Origin: JAABRE01 sp964413275
Lineage (GTDB): Bacteria > Cyanobacteriota > Cyanobacteriia > Cyanobacteriales > JAABRE01
DNA length: 5,452 bases
Direction: 5' to 3'
Assembly (NCBI GenBank): GCA_964413275.1
Contig: CAYPSO010000185.1
Span: 1 to 5,452, forward strand
Shown: positions 1 through 5,282 of the stretch, one piece after another
Layout: every line of letters starts with the position of its first letter
Position numbering within the stretch: the stretch's first letter is position 1
Translations under genes and position numbers: made by a program
Notes under the pieces: model-generated
The model's input: only the letters and a program-made list of their open reading frames with translations
Database searches by the model: none
What the model was told of the DNA's origin: nothing

Positions 1-81
1 TCTGCTAAAACATAAGAAAGGGGTCCAAACCAAGCAATATCTACTCGATCTCGTTGCTGTTAACAATTTTCGACGAAGCAT
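1..81 (-). pseudogene. phnD: phnD-like phosphonate-binding protein gene, 5' part damaged and cut by the window edge
   Basis: Reading leftward from position 59, the minus strand encodes QQRDRVDIAWFGPLSYVLA and then leaves the window. VDIAWFGPLSYVLA is a hallmark of PhnD-type periplasmic phosphonate-binding proteins, where it normally lies roughly 80-100 residues into the protein. In this frame a TAA stop (62-60) comes directly before the first Q, so the N-terminal third is absent from the frame. In another frame an ATG at 81-79 starts MLRRKLLTA, which resembles the first residues of a signal peptide and has GGAG 11 nt upstream (96-93). That frame stays open to the edge but reads the PhnD segment out of phase. 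The simplest reading is an internal deletion or frameshift that joined the original start to the middle of phnD, leaving a pseudogene. An assembly error or a 5'-truncated copy remain possible. It follows the phnZ-like gene on the same strand by about 170 bp. PhnD identity is fairly sure; pseudogene status is less so. Confidence 0.65.
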
Positions 82-181
82 AGATTTAATTTCTCCGTTT
101 TATTTCTAACTATTCATTAGTGTACGAAGAGCAAATTAAATCCCAAGAAACGGTAAGTAAATTTATGATTATCAATTTATG

Positions 182-205
182 TAGATAAGTTAATTAACTT
201 GTCTA
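182..205. promoter_or_regulatory. Near-perfect 24-bp palindrome between the phnZ-like gene and phnD remnant
   Basis: The core AAGTTAATTAACTT (187-200) is a perfect 14-bp palindrome. It extends to 12-bp half sites with one mismatched pair (186/201). It lies in the 170-bp gap between the HD-domain gene and the phnD remnant. The symmetry would suit a dimeric regulator. The centre is all A and T and there is no following U-run, so it is a poor terminator. No regulator is recognised for it. Apart from this, 82-252 shows no convincing gene on either strand. Confidence 0.3.
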
Positions 206-252
206 GTCATTTAGAACTGACGCAAAAATGATTAATAATAAAAAGTAATGAT

Positions 253-795
253 TCATTTACAAACAGTTTTTATAAAGGTTACAAAATTCTCTAAATCTGG
301 AGTTGATAAGCCGACAATTTTGGCGAAATCGTCCCACTTTCTTAGTTGAACAGCTTGCGGGGCAAAAGGTTTATCAATAAATGCTTTTGCTTGTGTTTCG
401 TTAAAAATTCCACCTTGCCATTGCAAGCTTTGTTTTGATGCGGGAGATAGGGATTGCCAATAGTTAAAATCAACGGCGCAAAGATATTTTTTGGCTTCTA
501 CATGAAGACGGATAGGTTCAATCACAGCATCACTAAAAAACGACTTGAACACAAGTATAGCCCTATATTCATGGCGATTATCTTGATTTTTAGTTGATTT
601 TGGTAAAAGATGACCTAAATCATGAAGCAAACAAGCTACAATCATTTCTTTACTTGCTCCTGCGGTTTCAGCCAAGGTTGCACACTGGAGAGCGTGTTCA
701 AGTTGACTAACTAATTCTCCGTCATATTGTTGATGACCCTGAGTTACAAAAAGGTCAATAATATCATCAATAGTAAAATTTTTAACTTGATTCAT
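253..795 (-). CDS. phnZ: PhnZ-like HD-domain diiron oxygenase, C-P bond cleaving
   Basis: A 180-residue HD-domain protein, close to the family's usual size of about 190. PhnZ is a mixed-valence diiron oxygenase that cleaves the C-P bond of 2-amino-1-hydroxyethylphosphonate to glycine and phosphate. The motifs fit well: Y24 and E27 in QYDGELVSQLEH, metal ligand H34, the HD pair H58-D59 in LLHDLGHLL, H62, then H75, H98, K102 and D155 in RKWDD. Y24, E27, H34, H58, D59 and H62 sit at the same numbers as I recall for characterised PhnZ; the later ones are shifted by about six residues, consistent with a short deletion. Its ATG (795-793) overlaps the TGA of the upstream cupin gene as ATGA, so translation is probably coupled. 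It is the last intact gene of the minus-strand run. No phnY is visible in the window. The substrate could therefore be the usual hydroxy-AEP, hydroxymethylphosphonate, or another alpha-hydroxyphosphonate. Family assignment is firm; the substrate is inferred. Confidence 0.87.
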   Translation of the reverse strand: MNQVKNFTIDDIIDLFVTQGHQQYDGELVSQLEHALQCATLAETAGASKEMIVACLLHDLGHLLPKSTKNQDNRHEYRAILVFKSFFSDAVIEPIRLHVEAKKYLCAVDFNYWQSLSPASKQSLQWQGGIFNETQAKAFIDKPFAPQAVQLRKWDDFAKIVGLSTPDLENFVTFIKTVCK

Positions 796-1469
796 AGTTT
801 TTTGAGGGGTATATTTAAAAATACGCCAAATTCCTGGGCAATATTACAGCTAACTCTGGCGTGGACTTTGCCTTGCTCGTCATAAAAACTCGCTTTTTTG
901 GCTAAGGGAAATACTGCTTCATGCCAAACATTAGGATGAATATATAAACCGCAATTACCCTCGATATAAAAAGCAATAAAATCTTTAGGTTTGAGATCAT
1001 CTCCGGGTAAGGCTAGAGGTACTATAAAGGGTATATTTTCTAAGGGAAAAAATAATTGTCCACTATCAGGATGATAATTAGCGTGCCATAATAAAACTCG
1101 CTCTTTTATCTCTAAGGAATCTTGCTTGGAATCTTGGGGATTTTTTGACCAACCTAATAAATATTGGTCATTTACTGCTTGATTTTTCCCATATAACATA
1201 TCTCCTGACCACCAAAAATCAAAATTTCCGGATATAGTGCCAGCTTGATTACCTGTACCAGAATCTATTTTGCGCCATCCTTGATTTGGCCAAGTGACAA
1301 TTTCAATGGGAAAATTATGATAATCTTTTACTAACAATCCATAGCCTTTTATTGATTCAGGATTTGCTTTCATTAAAGGTATATTAAACCAAGGTAATTC
1401 AGCAGGAACATTAGGATTCAAATAATCTATTTCTTGAAAATTTTTGTTTTGTTTATTAGTAATGAACAT
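792..1469 (-). CDS. AllA-like (ureidoglycolate lyase family) cupin of unknown substrate
   Basis: A 225-residue protein whose C-terminal part resembles the ureidoglycolate lyase (AllA) fold. WHANYHPDSGQLFFPLENI (128-146) matches the AllA segment RHPLGTQAFIP. The stretch from L159 to L189, including CGLYIHPNVWHEAVFPL, matches GVNYHRNVWHHPLF of AllA. H129, H133, H178, H183 and E184 are candidate active-site or metal residues. The first 125 residues, rich in W, N and G, are longer than in E. coli AllA (about 160 residues in total) and I do not recognise them. No other purine or allantoin catabolism gene is nearby. Instead the gene overlaps the phnZ-like HD gene by ATGA and sits between two phosphonate-type enzymes. 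That context argues against plain ureidoglycolate cleavage and for a role with the HD enzyme, possibly preparing its substrate. There is no clear Shine-Dalgarno before the ATG. Fold assignment is fairly sure; the reaction is unknown. Confidence 0.72.
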   Translation of the reverse strand: MFITNKQNKNFQEIDYLNPNVPAELPWFNIPLMKANPESIKGYGLLVKDYHNFPIEIVTWPNQGWRKIDSGTGNQAGTISGNFDFWWSGDMLYGKNQAVNDQYLLGWSKNPQDSKQDSLEIKERVLLWHANYHPDSGQLFFPLENIPFIVPLALPGDDLKPKDFIAFYIEGNCGLYIHPNVWHEAVFPLAKKASFYDEQGKVHARVSCNIAQEFGVFLNIPLKKL

Positions 1470-1495
1470 AATTAAAAATAATTATAAATTAGCTT

Positions 1496-1562
1496 GTAAG
1501 GTGGGCAAATTATTAATCATAATTGTTTTTCTATAAAAATCAAAAGTATTTGCCCACCTTAC
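1496..1562. mobile_element. Small inverted-repeat element (MITE-like), 15-bp perfect termini
   Basis: GTAAGGTGGGCAAAT (1496-1510) and its exact reverse complement ATTTGCCCACCTTAC (1548-1562) flank 37 bp of AT-rich sequence. GTGGGCA inverted repeats of this type are scattered between genes in many cyanobacteria and are usually seen as non-autonomous elements. No exact target-site duplication is visible. As RNA, the arms would form a strong hairpin with a large loop, so it could also attenuate transcription between the HAD and cupin genes. It contains no gene. Confidence 0.6.
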
Positions 1563-1627
1563 GTATAATTTGTTGCTTGATGTGCTTCTAGAAAAACTTC
1601 ATAATTCCGTGCATTTACTTTATTCAT
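1559..1627 (-). other. 22-codon ORF ending in the inverted-repeat arm, possible gene remnant
   Basis: An ATG at 1627-1625, 22 bp after the HAD stop codon, opens a 22-codon frame beginning MNKVNARNYEVFLEAHQA. Its TAA stop (1561-1559) lies inside the right arm of the inverted repeat, so the element may have cut off the end of a small gene. Beyond the element, only about 26 nt remain before the cupin start, and one frame there reads ANL and stops, so any original gene would have been short. There is no clear ribosome-binding site and I do not recognise the peptide. It may be chance. Confidence 0.2.
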
Positions 1628-1649
1628 TTGAAAACTGCTGTTATATTAA

Positions 1650-2381
1650 TTATAAGAAATTAGTGATTTTTTCTTTTAATTCTATAAGAGAATTAAGCAA
1701 CCCATGATTGGGATATTTTTCTAATTGTTCTTTAGTATGAGTGCCGTTTGTTACGCCTAAAGACCAAAAACAATGGGCATTAATTCCTGCTTCTAAATCA
1801 GAAGGGGTATCACCAATTACGATTACTTGTTGAGGATTTTTAATTCCTAATTTATACATGGCTTTTTGAATCATATATGGTGCAGGTCTTCCTTCATTAT
1901 TGTAAATTTCAGAAGGAGTAACAGAAACTTGAATAGTTGATTCTGAAGAACCAACATAATCATTATTTAAACCTAAATTCCAACCCAAACGCTCTAAAAT
2001 AATATCAGTTACTTGACGATAAAAACCTGTATTAAGAGCAATTTTTATATTATGAGATTTCAACCAATCAAATAATTCTAAACATCCTTCTGTTGACTCT
2101 ACAGTTTGAGTGCGATAATGACTTTCTAAAACTTCTTTGAACCTATTATAAGAAGCTTCTACTTTTATCTCATAATCTGGATTTTCTTGACCAATTTGTT
2201 CCTGCCATAAAGTTTGAAATACTAATTTTTTTGACCAGCCCATCATAGATAAAATCCGTTCTGATTCTACTTTTAATCCGGTATCTTTTGCTGCTTTTTG
2301 AAAACAATTATAAACTTCATTTTTATCTTTGACGGTTGTACCGGCCATGTCAAAAACAACTAATTTTAATTCGTGGTTCAT
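1650..2381 (-). CDS. Phosphonatase-like HAD hydrolase (PhnX-related)
   Basis: A 243-residue haloacid dehalogenase protein of the PhnX-like clade. Motif I is FDMAGTT (10-16): D11 is the nucleophile, and Ala13 replaces the usual acid-base Asp, as in phosphonoacetaldehyde hydrolase. The cap domain has MGxxK (M47-K51), matching the MGLLK of PhnX in which the Lys forms a Schiff base with the aldehyde. Motif II is NTGFYR (117-122). R165 in EGRPAPYM replaces the usual HAD lysine, another phosphonatase trait. Motif III is GDTPSDLEAG (190-199) with D191 and D195. The His that follows the Schiff-base Lys by three positions in Bacillus PhnX is Val54 here, so this is not canonical PhnX. Likely reaction: hydrolysis of the C-P bond of a phosphonoaldehyde, cytoplasmic. 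It starts 23 bp after the Nudix stop, so it is probably co-transcribed. The leader has no Shine-Dalgarno and is made of heptamer repeats. Clade is sure; substrate is inferred. Confidence 0.82.
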   Translation of the reverse strand: MNHELKLVVFDMAGTTVKDKNEVYNCFQKAAKDTGLKVESERILSMMGWSKKLVFQTLWQEQIGQENPDYEIKVEASYNRFKEVLESHYRTQTVESTEGCLELFDWLKSHNIKIALNTGFYRQVTDIILERLGWNLGLNNDYVGSSESTIQVSVTPSEIYNNEGRPAPYMIQKAMYKLGIKNPQQVIVIGDTPSDLEAGINAHCFWSLGVTNGTHTKEQLEKYPNHGLLNSLIELKEKITNFL

Positions 2382-2425
2382 GGTTATTGGTTATTGGTTA
2401 ACAACTAATCGCTAATCGCTAATTG
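2381..2425. repeat. Two short heptamer repeats at the Nudix/HAD junction
   Basis: On the plus strand, TGGTTAT, TGGTTAT, TGGTTAA (2381-2401) is followed by CTAATCG, CTAATCG, CTAATTG (2405-2425). The first set fills the leader directly before the HAD start codon. The second encodes the last residues and stop of the Nudix protein (LAISD). Short heptanucleotide tandem repeats of this sort are typical of cyanobacterial genomes. Confidence 0.7.
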
Positions 2426-2971
2426 CTTTAAAAAAGGAAGAGCTAAAAATAAACTGGCAATTGCTTCAGCATTAATTAATTCTTCAGAAAAAATTGCTTT
2501 TTCTAATTGTTGATAACTTAGTAATATTACTTCTATATCTTCATCCTCATCTTGTGGTGCAGGTTGTGGTAATTTTTCTAAATCTTGAGCCAAAAAAATA
2601 TGGACATATTCATCAGAATAACTCGGTGCAAGGGCAAATTTACCCAAAAATTGCCAAGAATCGGCGTAATAACCCGCTTCCTCCTCAAGTTCTCTTTTAA
2701 TAGTGTCTAATGGTTGTTCTTTCGGTGCGATCGTACCTGCGGGAAACTCTAATAATCGGGTTGCTACTGCATAGCGATATTGTCGTAACATAATCAGTTT
2801 TCCTTCTTTATTAATAGGAACAGCTAAAGCAGTTCCGGGATAGCGAATACATTCTCCTTGGGTTTCAACTCCATTGGGTAAACGCAGTTTATTTACTTCA
2901 AAATTAACTTTTTCACCTTGATAAAATAAGCGTTTTTTTAGAATTGTTGGAAATTCTTTGCTTGGCAACAT
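2405..2971 (-). CDS. Nudix hydrolase, ADP-ribose pyrophosphatase type
   Basis: A 188-residue Nudix protein with a complete Nudix box at G79-Y101 that fits GX5EX7REUXEEXGU: G79, E85, R93, E94, E97, E98 and G100. RQYRYAV (63-69) followed by LEFPAGT (74-80) is typical of the ADP-ribose pyrophosphatase (NudF/YqkG-like) subgroup. These enzymes hydrolyse ADP-ribose, and often related nucleoside diphosphate sugars, to AMP and a sugar phosphate, using Mg2+ bound by the REXXEE glutamates. The length is usual. The C-terminal residues are encoded by a heptamer repeat, so the exact C-terminus may vary between strains. It is the first gene after a good promoter and lies 23 bp before the HAD gene. It may simply do ADP-ribose housekeeping, or remove a nucleotide or sugar phosphate made by the pathway. 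The activity is fairly sure; the link to phosphonates is only by position. Confidence 0.87.
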   Translation of the reverse strand: MLPSKEFPTILKKRLFYQGEKVNFEVNKLRLPNGVETQGECIRYPGTALAVPINKEGKLIMLRQYRYAVATRLLEFPAGTIAPKEQPLDTIKRELEEEAGYYADSWQFLGKFALAPSYSDEYVHIFLAQDLEKLPQPAPQDEDEDIEVILLSYQQLEKAIFSEELINAEAIASLFLALPFLKQLAISD

Positions 2972-3015
2972 AATAATTAAAATGTAATTTTGCTATGCAC
3001 TTTTAGTATTTTACT

Positions 3016-3043
3016 ATTATAAAATAACAAAACTTACTATCAA
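3016..3043 (-). promoter_or_regulatory. Sigma70-type promoter for the Nudix-HAD-(cupin-phnZ) run
   Basis: On the minus strand, TTGATA (3043-3038, one mismatch to TTGACA) and a perfect TATAAT (3021-3016) are separated by 16 bp. Transcription would start near 3009, giving a leader of about 38 nt before the Nudix ATG (2971-2969). It lies in the 84-bp gap between the VOC and Nudix genes, so the downstream genes need not depend on the VOC promoter. Confidence 0.6.
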
Positions 3044-3055
3044 TATTTTCTTTGT

Positions 3056-4002
3056 CTAATCATCAACTTCTTTTAATTCTATGATTGTTAAAACTGCTCC
3101 TTGAGGATCGCTAATTGTGGTAAAACGGCCGGGATTGATTTCAATTGGATTCATCAAAACTTTTCCACCCAAACTTTTAACTATCTCAATGGAAGTATCA
3201 AGATTTTCAACATGGAAATATACAGCCCAATTAGAAGGAATATTTGCAGGCAAATTAACTTTGTCCATATCAAAAATACCGCAATTATTGCGATCTTTGA
3301 CTTTACAAATAACATAATGAGGTGGCTTTTCTTCAATTTCGATTTCCCAATTAAAAATCTTTTGATAAAAATCTACAGCCTTTTCTGAACCTCTTGTTTG
3401 TAATTCAGCCCAACAAAAAGTATTAACTTCATTAACAACTCCTGCACCAATATGCTTTTTTCCTTGCCAAAGACCAACAATTGCATCTGTCGGATCTTTA
3501 ACAACTGCCATACGTCCGAATTGCATAACATCAGAGGGAGCTTCTAAAACAGTGCCACTGTGATTTTGCCAACTTTTGACTGTTGCTTCTAAATCTTTAA
3601 CATTGATGTAACTTTGCCAATGGGGAGGAATGTTTTGTCCTTTTATTTTTTCAGACATGGCAAAAATACCAGCTACACTGCGATCGCCTTTATAAGCCAT
3701 AGAATAGGATTGAATGCCTTCAACAAGTACATCTTGNNNNNNNNNNNNNNNNNNNNNNNNNNNNNNNNNNNNNNNNNNNNNNNNNNNNNNNNNNNNNNNN
3801 NNNNNNNNNNNNNNNNNNNNNNNNNNNNNNNNNNNNGATCGCCTTTATAAGCCATAGAATAGGATTGAATGCCTTCAACAAGTACATCTTGAAAATCCCA
3901 GTTAAATAATTTGGCATAAAATTCTTTAGCTTCTTGAATATTTATTGTCACAAGATCAACCCAACTGAATACACCATTTTCATAACTTTCTCGAATACCC
4001 AT
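3056..4002 (-). CDS. Two-domain VOC (glyoxalase/bleomycin-resistance fold) protein, split by an assembly gap
   Basis: As deposited, the gene is broken by 100 Ns. The 55 bp on each side of the gap are identical (3682-3736 and 3837-3891). Merging these copies restores one in-frame gene of 263 residues, made of 49 residues from the right contig and then 214 from MAYKGDRSVAG onward. The product has two VOC repeats: GVFSWVDLVTINIQEAKEFY (10-29) opens domain 1, and NTFCWAELQTRGSEKAVDFY (about 141-160) opens domain 2. Each ends with a beta strand after a DP-x-A segment (DPTDAIVGLW; DPQGAVLTII). This layout and length match tandem-VOC proteins of the mycobacterial Cfp30B type, whose substrates are mostly unknown. 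The start at 4002 is supported by GAGG (4011-4008) 5 nt upstream. The gene is divergent from aepX. A role in aldehyde or antibiotic handling is possible but not shown. The family is sure; the function is not known. Confidence 0.85.
3680..3687. repeat. HIP1 octamer
   Basis: A perfect GCGATCGC palindrome inside the VOC gene. HIP1 is highly over-represented in many cyanobacterial genomes, which supports the host assignment. The 55-bp contig overlap begins two bases into this octamer. Confidence 0.85.
3737..3836. other. Assembly gap (100 N) flanked by a 55-bp duplicated contig end
   Basis: Exactly 100 N separate two identical 55-bp segments. An exact 55-bp overlap fits contigs left by a de Bruijn assembler run with k = 55, scaffolded with a placeholder gap. 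Little or no sequence is probably missing here. Confidence 0.85.
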
Positions 4003-4007
4003 AATTT

Positions 4008-4011
4008 CCTC
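4008..4011 (-). promoter_or_regulatory. Ribosome-binding site of the VOC gene
   Basis: GAGG on the minus strand, 5 nt before the ATG at 4002-4000. It is the only clear, well-spaced Shine-Dalgarno among the intact genes of the window, and it fixes the VOC start. Confidence 0.6.
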
Positions 4012-4060
4012 GCTTTTTTTCTATATAAAATTTAGGATAATTGCTTTTAATTTTTTTGTA

Positions 4061-4112
4061 CAAATAATTTTTAATTAAAGTGAACTTAAAGAAATAATAA
4101 ATAAAAGTTAAT
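4061..4112 (-). promoter_or_regulatory. Candidate Pho box ladder in the divergent VOC/aepX intergenic region
   Basis: Read on the minus strand, five 8-bp units recur at exactly 11-bp spacing: ATTAACTT (4112-4105), TTTATTAT (4101-4094), TTTAAGTT (4090-4083), TTTAATTA (4079-4072) and ATTATTTG (4068-4061). Compared with PyTTAAPyPyW, the cyanobacterial Pho box unit, they match at 7, 6, 7, 8 and 5 of 8 positions. The known SphR/PhoB-type box is a set of such 8-bp repeats with 3-bp spacers. The site is 85 bp upstream of the aepX ATG, and a phosphonate uptake gene is a natural target. The region is very AT-rich, so chance is a real alternative. A weak -10 for aepX may be TAAATT (4128-4133). Confidence 0.42.
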
Positions 4113-4197
4113 ATTTTCGATCTAGTCTAAATTATCCCTGTATTAGATAAACATCATTAAACTATTAAATAAAAAATTTTTAACTTTGAAAATTAAT

Positions 4198-5277
4198 ATG
4201 AAAAAAACAAGTCTTTTTCTAGGTTTAGCTTGTGGTTTATTATTAGGAATAACTGCTTGCGTTGAGCAACAATCCGAAACTTCTACTTCTACAAGAAATG
4301 CAGATTCTTCTAATTCTAATTCCAATAGCATTAATGTTTACACAGCCCTAGAAGACGATCAAATTGCTGAATATTTGCCTTTATTTAAAAAAGCTTATCC
4401 CAATATTAATGTGAATATTGTGCGGGATTCTACAGGAATTGTCACCGCTAAATTATTAGCAGAAAAAGATAATCCTCAAGCTGATGTGGTTTGGGGTTTA
4501 GCTGCTTCTAGCTTGCTGGTTGCCGATCAACAAGGAATGCTCGAACCCTATGCTCCAAAAGGATTAGAGGCAGTAATACCTGAAATGAAAGACGATCGCA
4601 CCCCGCCCCATTGGGTAGGTATTGATGCTTGGATGTCTGCTTTCTGCGCAAATACAGTGGAATTAGACAAGAAAGGTTTACCTATTCCTCGCTCTTGGGA
4701 TGACTTAACTAAGCCTGAATATAAAGGTCAAATAGTGATGTCTAATCCTGCTTCTTCGGGTACTGGTTATCTCTCCGTATCGGCTATTTTACAGCTAAAA
4801 GGAGAAGAAAAGGGCTGGCAATATTTAGATGCTTTACACCAAAATATCGCCCAGTATATGCACTCTGGTTCTAAACCTTGTAAAGCCGCAGGTGCAGGGG
4901 AATATCCCATTGGAGTCTCTTTTGGTTATCGTGCTGTTAAACAAAAGAATGATGGCGAGCCTATTGAACCAGTATTTCCCAAAGAAGGTTCAGGTTGGGA
5001 TATTGAAGCTAATGCTTTAGTGAAAAAAGATAATATTCAACCTTCGGCCAAAGAATTTTTAGATTGGGCGATTTCTCCCGAAATTTCCGCAGAATACGGC
5101 AAAAACTTTGCGATTACCGCCGTAAAAACTAATACTAAAGTCCCAGAAGGTTTTCCAGCCAATCCAACCGCTCAACTGATTAAAAATGATTTTCAGTGGG
5201 CAGCTAAAAACCGCGATCGCATTTTAGAGGAGTGGACTAAACGCTACGATTCTAAATCTGAACCAAAGTCTGAATAG
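4198..5277 (+). CDS. aepX: 2-aminoethylphosphonate ABC transporter substrate-binding lipoprotein (AepX/PhnS2-like)
   Basis: From the ATG at 4198 the product has 359 residues. A TTG at 4186 would add four residues but is a less likely start. Residues 1-20 form a lipoprotein signal (KK, then a hydrophobic run to LLGITAC) with lipobox ITAC and acylated Cys21, so the protein should be tethered outside the cytoplasmic membrane. A Ser/Asn/Thr-rich linker follows to about residue 44. The mature domain begins INVYTALEDDQ and contains RDSTGIVTAKLLAEKDNPQA and DVVWGLAASSLL, which are highly characteristic of the proposed 2-AEP-binding family (PhnS2, AepX). SGTGYLS and GVSFGYRAVKQ are further landmarks of this type II periplasmic-binding fold. 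It should hand 2-AEP to an ABC permease and ATPase, which may lie to the right of the repeat array outside the window. It is transcribed away from the catabolic genes and may be under Pho control. No Shine-Dalgarno is seen. Family is very sure; ligand is inferred from the family. Confidence 0.9.
   Translation: MKKTSLFLGLACGLLLGITACVEQQSETSTSTRNADSSNSNSNSINVYTALEDDQIAEYLPLFKKAYPNINVNIVRDSTGIVTAKLLAEKDNPQADVVWGLAASSLLVADQQGMLEPYAPKGLEAVIPEMKDDRTPPHWVGIDAWMSAFCANTVELDKKGLPIPRSWDDLTKPEYKGQIVMSNPASSGTGYLSVSAILQLKGEEKGWQYLDALHQNIAQYMHSGSKPCKAAGAGEYPIGVSFGYRAVKQKNDGEPIEPVFPKEGSGWDIEANALVKKDNIQPSAKEFLDWAISPEISAEYGKNFAITAVKTNTKVPEGFPANPTAQLIKNDFQWAAKNRDRILEEWTKRYDSKSEPKSE
5213..5220. repeat. HIP1 octamer
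   Basis: A perfect GCGATCGC near the 3' end of aepX, encoding part of NRDRI. It is the second full HIP1 site in the window and supports a cyanobacterial origin. Confidence 0.85.
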
Positions 5278-5282
5278 AAGGC

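Noticed and set aside
182..205. Rho-independent terminator after the phnZ-like gene
   Set aside because: The stem is almost all A-T with no proper loop and no following U-tract.
2494..2700. Plus-strand ORF of 68 codons
   Set aside because: Antisense to the Nudix box region, which is clearly the real coding frame.
3101..3388. Plus-strand ORF of 95 codons opposite the VOC gene, and a second of 66 codons
   Set aside because: Both lie antisense to the well-supported second VOC domain, show no recognisable motif and have no ribosome-binding site.
3682..3891. Genuine 55-bp tandem duplication or insertion site in the VOC gene
   Set aside because: Exact identity abutting a 100-N placeholder and the restored frame on merging fit contig-end overlap better.
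3614..4002. Reading frames that run through the Ns on both strands
   Set aside because: The gap length is a placeholder, so frames across it are meaningless; merging the 55-bp overlap gives the true gene.
4143..4331. Minus-strand ORF of 62 codons over the aepX start
   Set aside because: It overlaps the aepX signal peptide and Ser/Asn linker; its Glu/Leu-rich start is simply the reverse of that low-complexity stretch.
4829..5020. Plus-strand ORF of 63 codons inside aepX
   Set aside because: It is an out-of-frame shadow of a strongly conserved gene.
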